Below are positions 34,921 to 43,169 of a stretch of 58,576 nt of DNA, in pieces (the first letter of the stretch is position 1; the number at the start of each line of letters is the position of its first letter). The notes beneath the pieces were generated by a model. That model did no database searches. It saw nothing but the letters and a program-made list of their open reading frames with translations, and had not been told where the DNA came from. Position numbers and translations under genes: made by a program. Origin of the DNA: JBBDJB01 sp040880125 (GTDB lineage: Bacteria; Planctomycetota; Planctomycetia; Pirellulales; JBBDJB01); assembly GCA_040880125.1 (NCBI GenBank), contig JBBDJB010000061.1, positions 1-58,576 of the forward strand. Direction: 5' to 3'.

Positions 34921-37131
34921 ATGAATTCCACGCTGCGGCGCGTATTGATGATTCTGCTGGCCGTGGCCGGACTGACGGCCGTCGGCGTGGCGGCCGACTG
35001 GTGGATCAGCGCGCCTGAGGACGTGGCGGTCCGCTACGTGGGCCGCGATTCATGCGCCCAGTGCCACCAGACCGAACTGGTCGCCTGGCAGGGCTCCGAT
35101 CATGACCTGGCGATGGATCTGGCCACCGACCAGACGGTGCTCGCCGACTTCGACGATGCCGAGTTCACCTACCAGGGCGTCACGTCGCGGATGTTCCGCC
35201 GGGGCGACGAGTTTTGGATCCACACCGAGGGTCCCGACGGCAAGATGCAGGACTTCCGCATCAAATACACTTTCGGCGTCCGGCCGCTGCAGCAGTATAT
35301 GGTCGAGTTTCCCGACGGCCGCGTGCAGGTGCTGCGGATCTCCTGGGATACCGAAAACAAGCGGTGGTTCAACGTGCCGCCGCCGGACGTGGTGGACGAG
35401 CGCATCGAGCCGGGCGATCCGTTGCACTGGACCGGTGTGGCCCAGAACTGGAACCACACCTGCGCCTCGTGCCACTCGACCGACTATCACAAGAACTACG
35501 ATCTGGCCACCGACACGTACCATTCGACGTTCGCCGAGATCGACGTCAGTTGCGAGGCCTGCCACGGGCCGGGCAGCCTGCACGTCGACCTGGCCGAGTC
35601 GCGGTCGCTGTTTTGGGACCGCCGCCACGGCTACGGGCTGGCCCGGCTCAAGGGCGAGGATCCCCAGCCGCAGCTTCAGGCCTGTGCGCCGTGCCACTCG
35701 CGCCGCAGCCAGGTGCATCCGGAATTTCGCCCCGGTGTGCCGCTGCTCGATCATTTCGAACCAGAGCTGCTGCACGAGGGGCTCTATCACGCCGACGGGC
35801 AGATCCTCGACGAAGTCTACGTTTACGGCTCCTTTCTCCAGAGCCGCATGCATCGCGAGAACGTGCGCTGCACCGACTGCCACGACCCGCACACCACGCG
35901 GCTGAAGTTCCAAGGCAACATGCTGTGCACGCAGTGTCACACGCCGGGCAAGTACGACGGCCCGGTGCACCATCATCATCCGGTCGGATCGGCCGGAGCG
36001 TCGTGCGTCGAGTGCCACATGCCGGAGACGACGTACATGGTGGTCGATCCGCGGCGCGATCACAGCATCCGCGTTCCGCGGCCCGATCTGACTGTATCAC
36101 TCGGTACGCCCAACGCCTGCCACGGCTGCCACACCGCGCCGGACGAAACGCCGGCCTGGGCGGCCCAGCACGTGCGCCAGTGGTACGGCCCCCGGCGGCC
36201 GGACGATCCGCACTTTGCGCCCGCTTTGGCAGCCGCCAGAGAGGGACGGCCCGAGGGCGAGGACCTGCTCTTGAAGCTGCTGCGCCGCCCGACGACGCCG
36301 GCCATTGTGCAGGCGACCGCGTTAGCTCATCTGGGCCAATACTCGACCGACGCCAGCCGGCAGGCGCGGGTGAAGGCGCTGGCTAGCGACGATCCGCTGG
36401 TGCGGACCTCCGCGGCGCGCAGTGTGGGCGAATTGCCGCCGGGCCGGATGATCTCGGCGCTCGCTCCGCTTCTTGAGGATCCCATTCGCTCGGTTCGCAT
36501 GTCGGCCGGACGACGCTTGGCTTCCATGCCCTCGGCACTGCTGTCGGCCGAGCAGCGCACTGCGCTGGAGGGCGTGCTGGAAGACTACCGCACTGCGCAA
36601 CAGATGCACGCCGACCGAGCGGCGGCGCACATCAACCTGGGCAACCTCGCCCAGGATCTCGGCCAGGTGCGGCAGGCGGCCGACGCATTCCGCGCGGCCA
36701 TCCGCGTCGAGCCGTATCTTTCGGGATCGCGGTCGAATCTGGCGTCGCTCTTGGAGCAGTCCGGCGGCGACCCGGAAGAAATCCGCCGGCTGCGCGAAGA
36801 GGAACTCGATGTGTTAGCCCGCGATGCGGAACTGCTGCCGGACAATGCGGTCGTGCAGTACCGCTACGGTTTGCTGCTGTATCTGCTTTCGCAGTTGGAC
36901 GAGGCGGAACAGGCACTGGAGCGGGCGTGCAGTCTGGATCCGAGTTCGTACGACTTCCGCCTGGCCCTGACTCTGCTCTACGAGAAGCGGGCGAAGTGGC
37001 AGCAGGCGCTCCAGTCCGTCCAACTCCTGGCGGTGCTGCGTCCCGGCGATGCGACCGCGGCTCAACTGGCCGGCCGCATCGCGCAGCAGGCGCGTGGCGC
37101 CGGCGCGGCGGGTTCCAGCGGCTCGCCGTAG
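34921..37131 (+). CDS. Octaheme c-type cytochrome fused to HEAT and TPR repeats
   Basis: The 736-residue exported protein has a signal-anchor (VLMILLAVAGLTAVGVAA) and eight CxxCH haem sites: CAQCH (45), CASCH (about 181), CEACH (about 211), CAPCH (about 255), CTDCH (about 317), CTQCH (about 336), CVECH (about 362) and CHGCH (about 400). Helical HEAT-like repeats (about 440-540) and TPR repeats (about 555-715, for example AHINLGNLAQDLGQVRQAAD) follow. The haem part resembles the cytochrome c554/multihaem nitrite-reductase-like group. TPR fusion suggests it docks a protein partner. Electron donor and acceptor are unknown. No strong ribosome-binding site is seen; the ATG at 34921 begins the signal. 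Confidence 0.88.
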   Translation: MNSTLRRVLMILLAVAGLTAVGVAADWWISAPEDVAVRYVGRDSCAQCHQTELVAWQGSDHDLAMDLATDQTVLADFDDAEFTYQGVTSRMFRRGDEFWIHTEGPDGKMQDFRIKYTFGVRPLQQYMVEFPDGRVQVLRISWDTENKRWFNVPPPDVVDERIEPGDPLHWTGVAQNWNHTCASCHSTDYHKNYDLATDTYHSTFAEIDVSCEACHGPGSLHVDLAESRSLFWDRRHGYGLARLKGEDPQPQLQACAPCHSRRSQVHPEFRPGVPLLDHFEPELLHEGLYHADGQILDEVYVYGSFLQSRMHRENVRCTDCHDPHTTRLKFQGNMLCTQCHTPGKYDGPVHHHHPVGSAGASCVECHMPETTYMVVDPRRDHSIRVPRPDLTVSLGTPNACHGCHTAPDETPAWAAQHVRQWYGPRRPDDPHFAPALAAAREGRPEGEDLLLKLLRRPTTPAIVQATALAHLGQYSTDASRQARVKALASDDPLVRTSAARSVGELPPGRMISALAPLLEDPIRSVRMSAGRRLASMPSALLSAEQRTALEGVLEDYRTAQQMHADRAAAHINLGNLAQDLGQVRQAADAFRAAIRVEPYLSGSRSNLASLLEQSGGDPEEIRRLREEELDVLARDAELLPDNAVVQYRYGLLLYLLSQLDEAEQALERACSLDPSSYDFRLALTLLYEKRAKWQQALQSVQLLAVLRPGDATAAQLAGRIAQQARGAGAAGSSGSP

Positions 37132-37132
37132 C

Positions 37133-37384
37133 GGGTGCCACGGCTCCACGCCCTTAACGTGGCACAGACATACCTGCCTGTGCGTTGTTCAGTTATCTAC
37201 CCCCTCTCCCTGGCCCTCTCCCCGTGGGGGAGAGGGAGTTGGAGGGTGCCAAGGCTCCACGCCCTTAACGTGGCACAGACATTCCTGTCTGTGCGATTCT
37301 CTTGTGCCCCCTCTCTCCGGCTCCTTTCCCCGGCCTGTTAGGGAGAGGGAGTTGGGGGTGCTACGGCTGGCTTGTCCAGCCGTG
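37133..37384. repeat. Hairpin repeat cluster with a 52-bp direct repeat
   Basis: The segment 37133-37184 (ends in family A) is repeated at 37244-37295. A family B copy (37202-37236) lies between them, a degenerate B follows at 37310-37350, and a family C hairpin at 37362-37384. Confidence 0.8.
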
Positions 37385-37457
37385 CCTTTCTTCTCCACTC
37401 ACCTCACACCCCCATACCTGAACACGGCTCTTCACAGGCGACGCACAGACAAGGACG

Positions 37458-37477
37458 CACAGACAAGAATGTCTGTG
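37458..37477. repeat. Family A hairpin repeat
   Basis: CACAGACAAGAATGTCTGTG, preceded by a truncated half copy at 37444-37451. Another family A copy lies at 37601-37620. Confidence 0.75.
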
Positions 37478-37520
37478 CCACGCAATTGCTCTCTCGATCC
37501 GGGCAAGCCATGCGCGCAGC

Positions 37521-37566
37521 AAAAAGGCGGCGCGATCTTACGGAAGACCGCGCCGCCTAGTTTTTT
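37521..37566. terminator. Bidirectional intrinsic terminator between convergent genes
   Basis: AAAAA is followed by stem GGCGGCGCG (37526-37534) and CGCGCCGCC (37549-37557), with an inner TCTT/AAGA pair and a four-base loop. TAG and a T-run (37561-37566) follow on the plus strand. Read on the minus strand it ends in five T residues, so it can serve both the cytochrome gene and the thioredoxin-like gene. Confidence 0.88.
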
Positions 37567-37600
37567 CAACCGTCAGCGGAGAACCTACTGGTTCGGCCTG

Positions 37601-37620
37601 CACAGACAGGAATGCCTGTG
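37601..37620. repeat. Family A hairpin repeat
   Basis: CACAGACAGGAATGCCTGTG lies 26 bp from the end of the thioredoxin-like gene. Confidence 0.7.
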
Positions 37621-37646
37621 CCACCGTCTTGTTGGGCCTCGCGCCG

Positions 37647-38222
37647 CTAGTTCACCACCTTGGCGGTGTCCTTGATAATCGTGGCGATCGCTTCCTTGTC
37701 GAGCAGCTTCGCTTCGGCATAGGCGTGGTTAGACGCAATCTTGCCGTCCTTGAAGATCAGCACGGTGACGGCCGCCTTGTCGTTCAGCTTCAGCCCGTCG
37801 ATGCCGACGCGCTGCTTGGTCGGAACAACCACGGCCACGTTCTTGGCCTCCGATTCCTTCACCAGCTTCTCGGACTTGGCTTTGCCGGTCACCATGTCAT
37901 TGACGTCGAGCGTCACGAAGGAGGCCATCTTCTTGTCCTGGTGCTTGGCGACGACCGCATCGAGCTGCTTGACCAGCGAGGCCAGATTCTCGTCGGCGTC
38001 TTTGGCGAAGACGGCCACGGTGGGGCGGTTGCCCAGCATGCAGCGGTAACACAGGTTCTCGCCGACCGGTACGCCATCTTCCGGATTGCCGGCGCACTTC
38101 TCGACGATAAAGGCGCCGATCGTCTCTCCCTCTTGCAGCCCGCTCTTAAGCTCTTCGGCCACCAGCGTGCTGGCGAAAGCGAGCGTGGCAACTGCCGCGG
38201 TCAAACTCAGTAGCTTTCTCAT
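37647..38222 (-). CDS. Exported thioredoxin-fold-like protein
   Basis: The 191-residue product has a signal peptide (LLSLTAAVATLAFAST, cleavage near LVAEE). A domain with a thioredoxin-like strand order follows: GNRPTVAVFAKDADENLASL, then MASFVTLDVND, KNVAVVVP and AAVTVLIFKDGKIASN. A CYRC pair lies before the first of these and could be redox-active, but it is not in the standard WCGPC position, so activity is not certain. AGGAG lies six bases before the ATG at 38222; the longer upstream frame to 38711 lacks homology. The 481 bp to the next gene carry only a short GTTGCTG/CAGCAAC stem near 38411. Confidence 0.75.
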   Translation of the reverse strand: MRKLLSLTAAVATLAFASTLVAEELKSGLQEGETIGAFIVEKCAGNPEDGVPVGENLCYRCMLGNRPTVAVFAKDADENLASLVKQLDAVVAKHQDKKMASFVTLDVNDMVTGKAKSEKLVKESEAKNVAVVVPTKQRVGIDGLKLNDKAAVTVLIFKDGKIASNHAYAEAKLLDKEAIATIIKDTAKVVN

Positions 38223-38703
38223 AGACAACTCCTCCATCCAGAAACCGGGGTAGGTAATTCGGACGTGTCCGTCCCGCCTGAAGTCGCATGTGACTTGGCA
38301 CCGCCCTTGTCGAATCATGCAGCCCATCAAGGTAGGCCAGAGTTCGGCCCGACGCAACGTACATCCTCCCATTTTCGGCGATTGCGCCGCACCGCCCTGG
38401 CGGTCGGGAGTTGCTGTGTTTACGCAGCAACTGGCAAATGGTTCACTCGCCGTAAGAAAACGAATCCGTGCCGCCTCACCCCCCCCGACAATCCGCCCGT
38501 GGAAACGCCGGCCACGGAGCTCGCAGCTAGCAACTGCCATAGCGGAGCGACATTGACCCTCGCCGGCGGTTTCCCTACGATTTCTCGCCGGGCGAGAAGG
38601 GCCGGCCGCGACGCGCAATCTCTCTCCTCTTCGTCGATTGCCCCCAACGTTCGGCCGCTCCGGCGGGTGCTTGATTCCCGACACCCTACTTTTTCGCTGA
38701 CCC

Positions 38704-39483
38704 ATGCGCAAGCGCCTTCAACTGACGGTGATCGCACTGCTGGCGGTGGCGCTGTGCGCCGGCATCGCCGTACTGCTGACGTACCGCTCGCTGAAGCACG
38801 TGCCGCCGTTTTACGATCAGGCGCTGGCGGCCAATTCGGTCAAGCAGGAGATCGCCAGCGAAGAGCTCGGCAGCCGCGCCACGGCGCTGTACAACGATGT
38901 CCGACTGCGCCAGAAGTGGGAGGCGCTGTTCACCGACGAACAAATCAACGGCTTCCTGGCGGTCGACCTGCCGGAGAAACATCCGCGGCTGCTGCCCAAG
39001 GATGTGCGCGAACCGCGGGTGGCGATCACTCCCGAGCACGTGACGCTGGGATTTCAAGTCGAGGCGGGCGGCGTCGCCACGATCTTCTCCGTCGAGGCCG
39101 ACGTTTACCTGAGCGAGCCGAACGTGATCGCCCTGCACCTGCAGGGTGCCCGAGCGGGCAGGCTCCCCCTGCCGCTGCAAAAGGTGCTCGATCAAATCAG
39201 CGTCGCCGCACAGCGGCTGAAGATTCCCCTCCGCTGGGCGCAGTCCGACGGTGATCCGGTGGCCCTGCTTACGATCGAGCCAACCAGCCCCCGCGGCAAG
39301 CATCGAATGCGATTGGAGACGTTGGAACTGCACGACGGCGAGGTCTACGTGTCTGGCAGCAGCCAGAAGCGTCGCCGCGGCGGCGAAGAGGCTCCCACTG
39401 GCTCCGAGCCATTGCCGGGTCACCCCTCGCGCGCGCCCGACGTCGCCTCGGGCCCGTCCGGCATCAAGGTGTACCGCCAGTGA
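38704..39483 (+). CDS. Hypothetical membrane-anchored protein
   Basis: The 259-residue product has an N-terminal signal-anchor (LTVIALLAVALCAGIAVLLTY cut at about residues 7-27). A soluble domain follows with FTDEQINGFLAVDLPEKHPR and ITPEHVTLGFQVEAGGVATI, somewhat like the YpmS/DUF2140 pattern (weak inference). The C-terminal 45 residues are basic and low-complexity. No ribosome-binding site is obvious. Its 3' end overlaps the convergent phosphoesterase-domain gene by 64 bp, which is unusual in this window. Confidence 0.65.
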   Translation: MRKRLQLTVIALLAVALCAGIAVLLTYRSLKHVPPFYDQALAANSVKQEIASEELGSRATALYNDVRLRQKWEALFTDEQINGFLAVDLPEKHPRLLPKDVREPRVAITPEHVTLGFQVEAGGVATIFSVEADVYLSEPNVIALHLQGARAGRLPLPLQKVLDQISVAAQRLKIPLRWAQSDGDPVALLTIEPTSPRGKHRMRLETLELHDGEVYVSGSSQKRRRGGEEAPTGSEPLPGHPSRAPDVASGPSGIKVYRQ

Positions 39484-39833
39484 GTTTGCCCGCTGGCGAC
39501 TCGTTCGAGCGTGGCGCTTGCCCGCAGTCGGCCGCCGCTTAAGCGGAGTACCAGCCGCTGGCTGTGCTCGCCCAGCTCACCCTCTTGCAGCTCGTACTGG
39601 CCTTCGTCCCACCGGATGACGCTGCCCCGCCCGCCGGTGAGTGGCCCCTGGTAACTTAGAAAGTCCAGCCGGTGGTCGGGCAGCCGCTCGGCGGCGATTG
39701 GGGCCGGTTCATCCGGCGGCCGCTGGAGAGCCCAGGTGACGAGCGTGCCGCCGTGTTCCAGCATCAGGTCCCAGTGCGTCGGCCGGGGGAGTTCGGCGGG
39801 GCACTGGTGATGAAGCACGACGAAGCGAGGCAT
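39420..39833 (-). CDS. Stand-alone LigD-type 3'-phosphoesterase (PE) domain protein
   Basis: The 137-residue protein is a single domain matching the N-terminal PE domain of LigD: FVVLHHQCP, THWDLMLEHGGTLVTWAL (compare HYDFRLEL in LigD), then DHRLDFLSYQGPL and GSVIRWDEGQYE. In LigD this domain removes 3'-phosphates or ribonucleotides from DNA ends during non-homologous end joining. Stand-alone versions are known in bacteria. No Ku, ligase or polymerase domain is nearby. It starts 13 bp after the DUF1598 stop on the same strand and so may be cotranscribed with it. Confidence 0.8.
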   Translation of the reverse strand: MPRFVVLHHQCPAELPRPTHWDLMLEHGGTLVTWALQRPPDEPAPIAAERLPDHRLDFLSYQGPLTGGRGSVIRWDEGQYELQEGELGEHSQRLVLRLSGGRLRASATLERVASGQTHWRYTLMPDGPEATSGAREG

Positions 39834-39846
39834 GATCTATCGCCGA

Positions 39847-41340
39847 CTAGTCCCACCACCACTGGTCCTGCGGCAGTTGGCGAATGTCGATCCGTTGGCG
39901 GAGCGTTTCCACACGCTGGCCTTCGTCGCTCAAGACGTTCTCCTGATCGAGGGCCCGCCGTGCGCGAATCTCAACGCCGCCACCTACCGGCGTCATCAGC
40001 CGGCGTCCCTTCCACACGCTGTTGACCGCCGTGGCCACCTGCTTGGGGGCGGTGGACGTGCTGACCGGATAGGCCGACTCGTCGCCGAACACTTCCATCC
40101 GCCAATCGGCCAGGCTGTAGTAGTCCTGTTGTTGGATGAAGGCCGCCGCCACGGACATGTCGATCAGGTCGCGAAGCTGTGCGTACACCGGCACGCGGGC
40201 CGCCAACTGCGGATACTTCTCGGTGAACTCCTTCACGAACAACTGGCTCGCGCGGTCAACCAGCCGCGACTTCTGCCGCGAGCCATCCTGCGTGACCAGT
40301 TCATCTTCGCCGACCAGCTTCACACCGCTCCCCACCAGTTGCATCGCCAGACCGTCCTCGCTCACGCGGACGCACTGGTAGTCGGGCACGAAGTACCACC
40401 GCTGCATCGCGTTGCGGCTAGCCGCGGTCGGGCTCGACCGTTCCGTATAGCTGGTGATCCGGACGGGCGGACGCTCCAGCCCGATGCCGATCAGCTTCAT
40501 GCGGTAGTCGGCCTCGACCATCACTTCGGCGAAGTGCGTGTCGGCGGGAATGCCGCCGATGGTGATCTCTTGCATGCCGAGGCTGCGCCGCAGTCCCGCC
40601 ACGATAAATTGCGTGCTGGCCGGCGTGGCACGTCCGCCCACCTGCCGCAGGAAGCGCTGCATGTTCGCCAGGCCCTGCTCGGTTGGGTCGATCGAACAGT
40701 AGATGGCGGCGTTCCGTTTGGCATCCGGCGCAAAAGTACGCAGGGCCACGATCAGGTCGTCCAATCGCAGCACCGGTTTTCCGCTGCCCAGTCCGATCAC
40801 GCGTCCGGAAAGGTCTTCACCCCACGGCTCGGCCGGCCCGGCCACGACGATGTCGCCCGTCTCCGGGTAGAAGAACACGTATCGCAGTCGGGTCAGCCCG
40901 GCCAGGTAACGCATCTCGTCGGTCGGCTGCTGACCCGTGCGAAGCTGCTCGGCGATCACCGCCTCCAATCGCGTCAAGGAGACCTTTCGCAATTTGCTCG
41001 GCTTGGCCACGTCCGGATCGAGGGCCGCCAGCGCATCGGCGAATCGCCGCTGTCGCAATTGGCCGGTCGGATCGGGAAACCACATCCGCTGCAAGACGCC
41101 ATTGGCGTCAATCGCCACGCCGGAGGTGTCGCCCGCCCCGATCGTGCCTCCACCGCCATCGGCCGCGTCCGCAGCATCCGCAGCATCCGCAGCGTCGGCG
41201 GCATCCGCGGCATCCGCGGCGTCCGCGGCGTCCGCATCATCGGCATCGTCCTGGGCCAACGCAATCGTGGGCAGTGCCGCGATGCAGACCGTCCAGAAGG
41301 ACAGCCAGAACACAATAGCCGCCAGATTTCGCAATCGCAT
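39847..41340 (-). CDS. Exported DUF1598 domain-containing protein
   Basis: The 497-residue product has a signal peptide (MRLRNLAAIVFWLSFWTVCI, cleavage near ALAQ). A peculiar Asp-Ala tract at about 30-62 (ADAADAADAAD units) and GGGGTIGAGD come next. The DUF1598 domain follows, with ANGVLQRMWFPDPTGQLR, AGLTRLRYVFFYPETGDIVV and AGPAEPWGEDLSGRVIGLGS cut at family borders. DUF1598 occurs almost only in planctomycetes and has no known function. The start at 41340 is set by GAGG upstream and by the signal; a longer frame to 41481 adds an Arg-rich stretch. The phosphoesterase gene follows 13 bp later. Confidence 0.85.
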   Translation of the reverse strand: MRLRNLAAIVFWLSFWTVCIAALPTIALAQDDADDADAADAADAADAADAADAADAADAADGGGGTIGAGDTSGVAIDANGVLQRMWFPDPTGQLRQRRFADALAALDPDVAKPSKLRKVSLTRLEAVIAEQLRTGQQPTDEMRYLAGLTRLRYVFFYPETGDIVVAGPAEPWGEDLSGRVIGLGSGKPVLRLDDLIVALRTFAPDAKRNAAIYCSIDPTEQGLANMQRFLRQVGGRATPASTQFIVAGLRRSLGMQEITIGGIPADTHFAEVMVEADYRMKLIGIGLERPPVRITSYTERSSPTAASRNAMQRWYFVPDYQCVRVSEDGLAMQLVGSGVKLVGEDELVTQDGSRQKSRLVDRASQLFVKEFTEKYPQLAARVPVYAQLRDLIDMSVAAAFIQQQDYYSLADWRMEVFGDESAYPVSTSTAPKQVATAVNSVWKGRRLMTPVGGGVEIRARRALDQENVLSDEGQRVETLRQRIDIRQLPQDQWWWD

Positions 41341-41800
41341 TACGGAGCCTCTTCCACGCGACGGGTGTCCGGTACGCCCCCGCCCCGCGCGAACGCAAGG
41401 GCGGGAACGACAAGTTGGATGAGATGATTTGCCTTGGAAGCGACGTCTTCTGCCGCCGATGCCGCAAAGGGCCGCCAACATCGATCTTAATTAGGAAAAT
41501 GGGGTAAAGCAAGCAAAGAGGAGAGCGGACGCAGGGCTCCGTTTCCCCCGGTCCGAGGGCCATTGGCACGGCGATTCCTGAGGATTTCGCCCCTGACTTC
41601 GCACCCACCGTGGCCGAGTGGGGGTCCGCTGTCCGATCGATGAAGCGATTGAGCCGCACGGCGGACCCTACGGCTCTGCAGGCCTCCTTGAGGGCTTGAG
41701 GGCCAGTGAGTGAGGCTCGCCTTTACAGAACTGGCCGCTTTTCCTACTGTCCCTCCCCCGAACCAGCTCCGCCAGCCTTCCCGCACAAAGGAGAACCCGG
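41341..41800. other. 460-bp divergent spacer
   Basis: This lies between the DUF1598 gene (minus) and an exported hypothetical (plus). Only the AAAGGAGA ribosome-binding site at 41788-41794 is clear. No repeat-family copy and no gene was seen. Confidence 0.4.
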
Positions 41801-42580
41801 ATGAGGAGCGTCTATCTGTTAGCGGCCGCGCTGCTGGTCACCAGCCCCATCGCCTGCCGCATGCCGGCGCAAGCCGAGGAGTTCCGCGTCCAGACGCAAG
41901 TTTTCGCTGAAGACGACACCAGCGCGGTGAGCGAAAGCCTGACGCTCTTCCGGAGAGGAGTCGTGTACGACTTCCTGCTGACCGGCCCCGAGCAGATCGC
42001 CATCTTCAAGACGTCCGCCGGCGAAAGTGGTGGCCGATTCATCTTGCTGGACGTCGACCGCCGCCTGCGCACGGAGCTGACCACCGAAGACGTGCTCGGC
42101 TTTCTGACCGACCTGCGGAGCGCCGCCGCCATACAGGACGACCCGCTGCTGGAATTCACGTCGGCTCCCCAGTTCCAAGAGCAGTTCGACACCGCCTCGG
42201 GCGAGCTCGTCTTGGCCAGCGACGTGTTGACCTATCGCGTGGCAACGCAGCCGGCGAAGAACGCCCAAGTGTTGGCGGACTACCGAGGTTACTGCGACTG
42301 GTACGCTCGGCTGAACGCGATGACGAACGTCGGCTCCCTGCCACCGTTCGCGCGACTGGAGCTCAACGGGGCACTCGCCCGACACGGAGTCGTCGCAAAG
42401 GAGGTCGCGCTGAAAATCCCGTCCCGGCGCGGATACCAAAAGCAGGATCTCTCGCTACGGGCCGTCCATCGCATCGACTGGCGGCTATCCAAGGACGACC
42501 AGGACCGCATCAACCGCATCGATCAGCAACTGGTCACATTCAAGCGGGTTCGCTACGAGCAATTTCACGCGACTCCCTGA
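41801..42580 (+). CDS. Hypothetical exported protein
   Basis: The 259-residue product has a signal peptide (LLAAALLVTSPIACRM; a Cys is present but the lipobox is imperfect). The mature domain is beta-rich: VQTQVFAEDD, FRRGVVYDFLLTGPEQIAIF and RFILLDVDRRLRTELTTEDV. A helical C-terminus has WYARLNAMTNVGSLPPFARL and LRAVHRIDWRLSKDDQDRI. Comparable hypotheticals are common in planctomycetes. AAAGGAG lies six bases before the ATG. No enzyme motif was recognised. Confidence 0.75.
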   Translation: MRSVYLLAAALLVTSPIACRMPAQAEEFRVQTQVFAEDDTSAVSESLTLFRRGVVYDFLLTGPEQIAIFKTSAGESGGRFILLDVDRRLRTELTTEDVLGFLTDLRSAAAIQDDPLLEFTSAPQFQEQFDTASGELVLASDVLTYRVATQPAKNAQVLADYRGYCDWYARLNAMTNVGSLPPFARLELNGALARHGVVAKEVALKIPSRRGYQKQDLSLRAVHRIDWRLSKDDQDRINRIDQQLVTFKRVRYEQFHATP

Positions 42581-43169
42581 GCGGCGAACGCGTCACGCGA
42601 CGCGAAGCATGACCTCCTCAAACTCGCCGCGGGGCTGCTAGAACCCTTGCGTCAGCCGAAAAACGGCGACTCGGCCGGCAGTTCTTCCCGCTCTTCTGGC
42701 GAAACCACGGTGATCTCTGCGTTATTACTCCTGCGGCCCAACGTGCGCCGCCGACGAGGGGCTAGGCCGTCCAACGGAACTCGCCGGGCCGCCGCGGGTT
42801 AGAGATATCGTAGCTGGATCGGGCGAATTCAGTCGGGCCACCCGGCAAGACCGACTCTCGGGCGGTGAGTCGCGCCGGCGCCGAGCCTCGTCCGCGTCGT
42901 CCATCAGAATCCTCCCTCTCCCTCGCACGGGGAGGGCCGGGGAGAGGGTGTAGCTGGACTCGCAAGAGTTCAGCCGAAGCCGGAGTAAGTCTGAATTCTC
43001 ACGAATTCAGCTACAGCACAGACAGGAATATCTGTGCCACCGACTGAACTGTTGCCAGTTCAGCTACAGCATGGACGAGCACGATGCGATCTTTTGCGGC
43101 CGCTGGACGCTTCGGCGCGAGCGGCCGCTTTGCTGTAGGTACAAACTACTTCAGGGAGTCGCCACGGCG
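42581..43169. other. 589-bp spacer with repeat families B, D, A, D
   Basis: The first about 330 bp contain nothing recognised. Then come family B (42914-42948), family D copies (42951-42977, 42985-43013), family A at 43017-43036 and a further D at 43041-43068. A weak AGGGAG ribosome-binding site precedes the next gene. Confidence 0.65.
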
